Of a stretch of DNA of 64,000 bases, positions 62,030-64,000 are shown in pieces. The DNA is from Flagellimonas lutimaris (GTDB lineage Bacteria; Bacteroidota; Bacteroidia; Flavobacteriales; Flavobacteriaceae). Each line of letters begins with the position of its first letter. The first letter of the stretch is position 1. The stretch spans positions 37,340 through 101,339 of the forward strand of contig NZ_QXFH01000063.1 in the NCBI RefSeq assembly GCF_003581615.1. Reading direction: 5' to 3'. Made by a program: the position numbers and the translations under genes. The notes under the pieces are model-generated. The model searched no databases, was not told the DNA's origin, and worked only from the letters and a program-made list of their open reading frames with translations.

Positions 62030-62766
62030 TCCTCATTCAAGGTTGCCAAATATTCTTTGCTTTGGGTAACCAGAAAATCGATCAATTGAAATTCGTTCTC
62101 TTTTCTAAGCAAGGTCTGTGAAGGTATCTTGTCGTCGCAATACAATAAAAAAGCGTCTATTTTGTCTTGCGGTAATTTAAGGTCTACCACAAAAAACTCA
62201 TCGTCGTAAACATGTCGAAGCACTTCGCTAACTTTTAGCGGTGCTCTTTGCTGACCGTTGACTTCTTGCGATTTGAACAAGGCCTTGAAGATGTTCACAA
62301 AGTTGATTCCATCCTTCATGCCCCGCGTAATTCTGGAACTTGCTACGTTCTCCACTTCGGTCCCTCGATCGATCTCGTAGTCGAACTGCTTAAAATCTTC
62401 GTTCTTCACCTGAAGAAAACGTTCCTGATTCTCCGGGGTCACTACTACCTCGTCCAATTCCCGCACCTTTTCGGTCACTTCCACCACTAAGCGATTGTTC
62501 GCCAATATTTCAGGAGTAATGGTAACCACCTCCAATTGGTAATTTACAGCGGTAAATACCAATTGATCTCCATCCTGAACGGCTATCACAAACTCTCCAT
62601 TATCGTTGGTAATCGTAGCATGTCCACTAGTGGAATTGATAACATTCTCATTAGGAACATTTGAACTCCTATACAGCACCTTGCCCCTGAGCATTTGGCG
62701 TGAATCCTGTGCCAAGGACCAACCCGACACAAGTAAAGAGAACAATATCAAAAAAGTATTTTTCAT
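62026..62766 (-). CDS. Carboxypeptidase-regulatory-like domain protein, copy 1
   Basis: The 246-aa product is a secreted paralogue of the following gene (signal FLILFSLLVSGWSLAQ, Ig domain LRGKVLYRSSNVPNENVINST and ATITNDNGEFVIAVQDGD). The C-terminal part has KIDAFLLYCDDKIPSQTLLRKENEFQLIDFLV, cited in part, lining up with DKIDDFMYFC of copy 2. Its stop overlaps the next gene's start (ATGA). The function is unknown; envelope location is expected. Confidence 0.87.
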   Translation of the reverse strand: MKNTFLILFSLLVSGWSLAQDSRQMLRGKVLYRSSNVPNENVINSTSGHATITNDNGEFVIAVQDGDQLVFTAVNYQLEVVTITPEILANNRLVVEVTEKVRELDEVVVTPENQERFLQVKNEDFKQFDYEIDRGTEVENVASSRITRGMKDGINFVNIFKALFKSQEVNGQQRAPLKVSEVLRHVYDDEFFVVDLKLPQDKIDAFLLYCDDKIPSQTLLRKENEFQLIDFLVTQSKEYLATLNEE

Positions 62767-62934
62767 TTCAATGTATTTAGCACAAGTTAAAGAAAACCCT
62801 TGGAGCTCATAAAAAAAATTAAGCCGTTCTAAACTTTTGTTAATTCTAATCCTACAAATATACCAAAGGGAATTCCATTCACCCTTGAATTACGTGTTTT
62901 AGCGGTATTTATTAAAAAAATTAAAACATAAGGT

Positions 62935-62942
62935 TAGTTTTG
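62935..62942 (+). promoter_or_regulatory. Promoter -7 box before surface-protein gene
   Basis: TAGTTTTG fits TAnnTTTG and lies 36 bases before the GTG start. The rest of the 212-base divergent gap is AT-rich without other recognised sites. Confidence 0.33.
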
Positions 62943-62978
62943 TTTTTTACGTTTGGAAATCCTCAAATAACAAACACT

Positions 62979-64000
62979 GTGAAAACTTCAATTGTCTACA
63001 CGATCATTGGCCTACTTATGATCAACACCTTGAGCGGACAGGTAAAGATTGGTAATAACCCACAGAACCTGGACCCCGCCTCTGTACTTGAACTGGAAAG
63101 CACTACCCGTGTATTGGTAATTACCAGGGTCACCGACGCCCAAATGAGCGTAATCAACCCATTGCCCGGCGCCATGGTCTACAACACGGATCAGGAGTGT
63201 TTGCACTATTATAATGGTACAGCATGGATCAACATTTGTGAAGAACTGGACAATTCCTTTACGGTAACCACTAGAGCAGATTATTTGAGTCTACTCAACC
63301 CACAAGCAAGGGATAGCACCGTTGTTATTACCCAAACCAACAATCCGGATGGCAGCATCAATTACAATTATGAAGTTGGACAGATTACTGGGGCAAATAT
63401 TGTAACCCAGTCTATAAATGCCGATTCAAAAATCCAACCTACATCGATTACCACTGGGCTTTTGGCTCCCAAATCGGTGACCATTGGCAAATTAGCCGAT
63501 GCTACAGGTGGTCAACCTGGAGACATTTTCCAATGGAACGGAAGCCAATGGACCTTGGTGAACGAATCTGTATTGGGGATTACTGAAAAAGATAGTATTG
63601 TAGGGAATGAAGTGGTAGGACCCACAGATACTACGTTACTTTTAGATGGCGATGGAACCGAGGCCGTACCTTTTACGCTTGATGTTGCACCTTTTGGTAT
63701 TGACACCCCTGAATTAGCAGATGATGCGGTGACAACGCTAAAAATCTCAGATGGAAATGTCACTAATGACAAACTTGACAAGATAAACATCCCGTTAAGC
63801 GGGTTCGGGGCTGCGGGAGCCAATGTTGATTTAGGCAACCAAAATCTAGTTAATGTAGCCGACCCCACCAATCCTTTGGATGCGGTAAACCTTCAGTATT
63901 TAGATGTTGCAATCGCTACTTCTGAAGCAGCAGATTTGGACACCGACCCGAACAACGAGTACAACACGGGAAGCGGCATTGCGGCAGGAACCCTGTCAAT
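62979..64000 (+). CDS. Large secreted surface protein, partial (runs off right edge)
   Basis: An uninterrupted plus-strand frame of 340 codons reaches the window end. It starts at GTG 62979 (MKTSIVYTIIGLLMINTLSGQVKIG), giving a signal peptide ending near SGQ. After it come VLELESTTRVLVITRVTDAQM and GAMVYNTDQECLHYYNGTAWINIC, a pattern frequent in flavobacterial surface proteins, then repeats of IGKLADATGG, ELADDAVTTLKISDGNV and NLVNVADPTNPLDAVNLQYLD. The last resembles necks in phage tail fibres and trimeric adhesins. An adhesin-like stalk is inferred; the C-terminus is not in view. Confidence 0.85.
   Translation, partial: MKTSIVYTIIGLLMINTLSGQVKIGNNPQNLDPASVLELESTTRVLVITRVTDAQMSVINPLPGAMVYNTDQECLHYYNGTAWINICEELDNSFTVTTRADYLSLLNPQARDSTVVITQTNNPDGSINYNYEVGQITGANIVTQSINADSKIQPTSITTGLLAPKSVTIGKLADATGGQPGDIFQWNGSQWTLVNESVLGITEKDSIVGNEVVGPTDTTLLLDGDGTEAVPFTLDVAPFGIDTPELADDAVTTLKISDGNVTNDKLDKINIPLSGFGAAGANVDLGNQNLVNVADPTNPLDAVNLQYLDVAIATSEAADLDTDPNNEYNTGSGIAAGTLS

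Noticed and set aside
1..64000. tRNA, rRNA, CRISPR, integrase, toxin-antitoxin or defence genes
   Set aside because: None was seen by eye: no cloverleaf-like segments, no regularly spaced repeats, and no such protein families among the coding regions.

Overview
This window looks like chromosome from a marine member of the Flavobacteriaceae (Bacteroidota), perhaps close to Muricauda/Flagellimonas; the genus is an inference. The signs are moderate-to-low GC, Bacteroidota-type promoter boxes (TAnnTTTG) with few strong Shine-Dalgarno sites, frequent TTG/GTG starts, lipoproteins with flavobacterial signal peptides, a kynurenine route, DUF1573 and carboxypeptidase-regulatory-like secreted proteins, and DASH cryptochrome beside an FeS photolyase. 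I saw no tRNA, rRNA, CRISPR array, transposase or phage integration module. No gene-free stretch exceeds 300 bases.

Layout. 1-6.9 kb: edge of a uracil-DNA-glycosylase-like gene, PEP carboxylase, YaaA, RluD with a PASTA protein, then Ddl and CoaD (wall and CoA precursors). 7.1-11.2 kb: PAS histidine kinase with an overlapping response regulator, and a secreted M14 carboxypeptidase. 11.2-18.4 kb: core metabolism and membrane genes (NUDIX, pyrE, SRPBCC, birA, rsfS, ftsH, LUD protein, cdsA, psd, an acyl-CoA-binding protein). 18.4-25.7 kb, minus strand: sterol-desaturase-like hydroxylase, nucleotidyltransferase, GHMP kinase, GH109-type secreted protein, then valS. 25.9-38.8 kb: DUF1573 protein, retropepsin-like/PDZ protease, aminotransferase, murB, sigma/anti-sigma pair, small Cys-rich protein, second sigma factor, lipA, gap, hybrid kinase, lpxK, Nif3-like protein. 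38.8-46.8 kb: coiled-coil protein with a cysteine-less zinc ribbon, kmo, a DNA photorepair operon (DUF2256, cry-DASH, FeS-BCP), a ClpP paralogue, an MscS channel and a third sigma factor with a small partner.

46.8-53.6 kb is the most accessory-looking part. It holds two lipoproteins, an NTF2-like protein, a decayed YciI gene, a DUF302 protein, and a compact malonate cassette (malonyl-CoA synthetase plus MadL/MadM importer, with no decarboxylase alongside). Two unrelated genes here, at 47656 and 53145, carry a related ~59-nt dyad element at almost the same distance upstream, which suggests shared regulation.

53.6-64 kb: an MFS transporter with kynureninase and a GNAT enzyme, an O-methyltransferase, PAP2 phosphatase with TatA, an M1 metallopeptidase, a DUF6702 protein, two overlapping paralogous carboxypeptidase-regulatory-like secreted proteins, and a long open surface-protein gene running off the right edge.

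Best candidates for something new are the malonate cassette, the GH109-GHMP kinase-nucleotidyltransferase cassette, the shared dyad element, and the sigma factor/62-aa protein pair. I found no clear-cut undescribed defence or mobile system.
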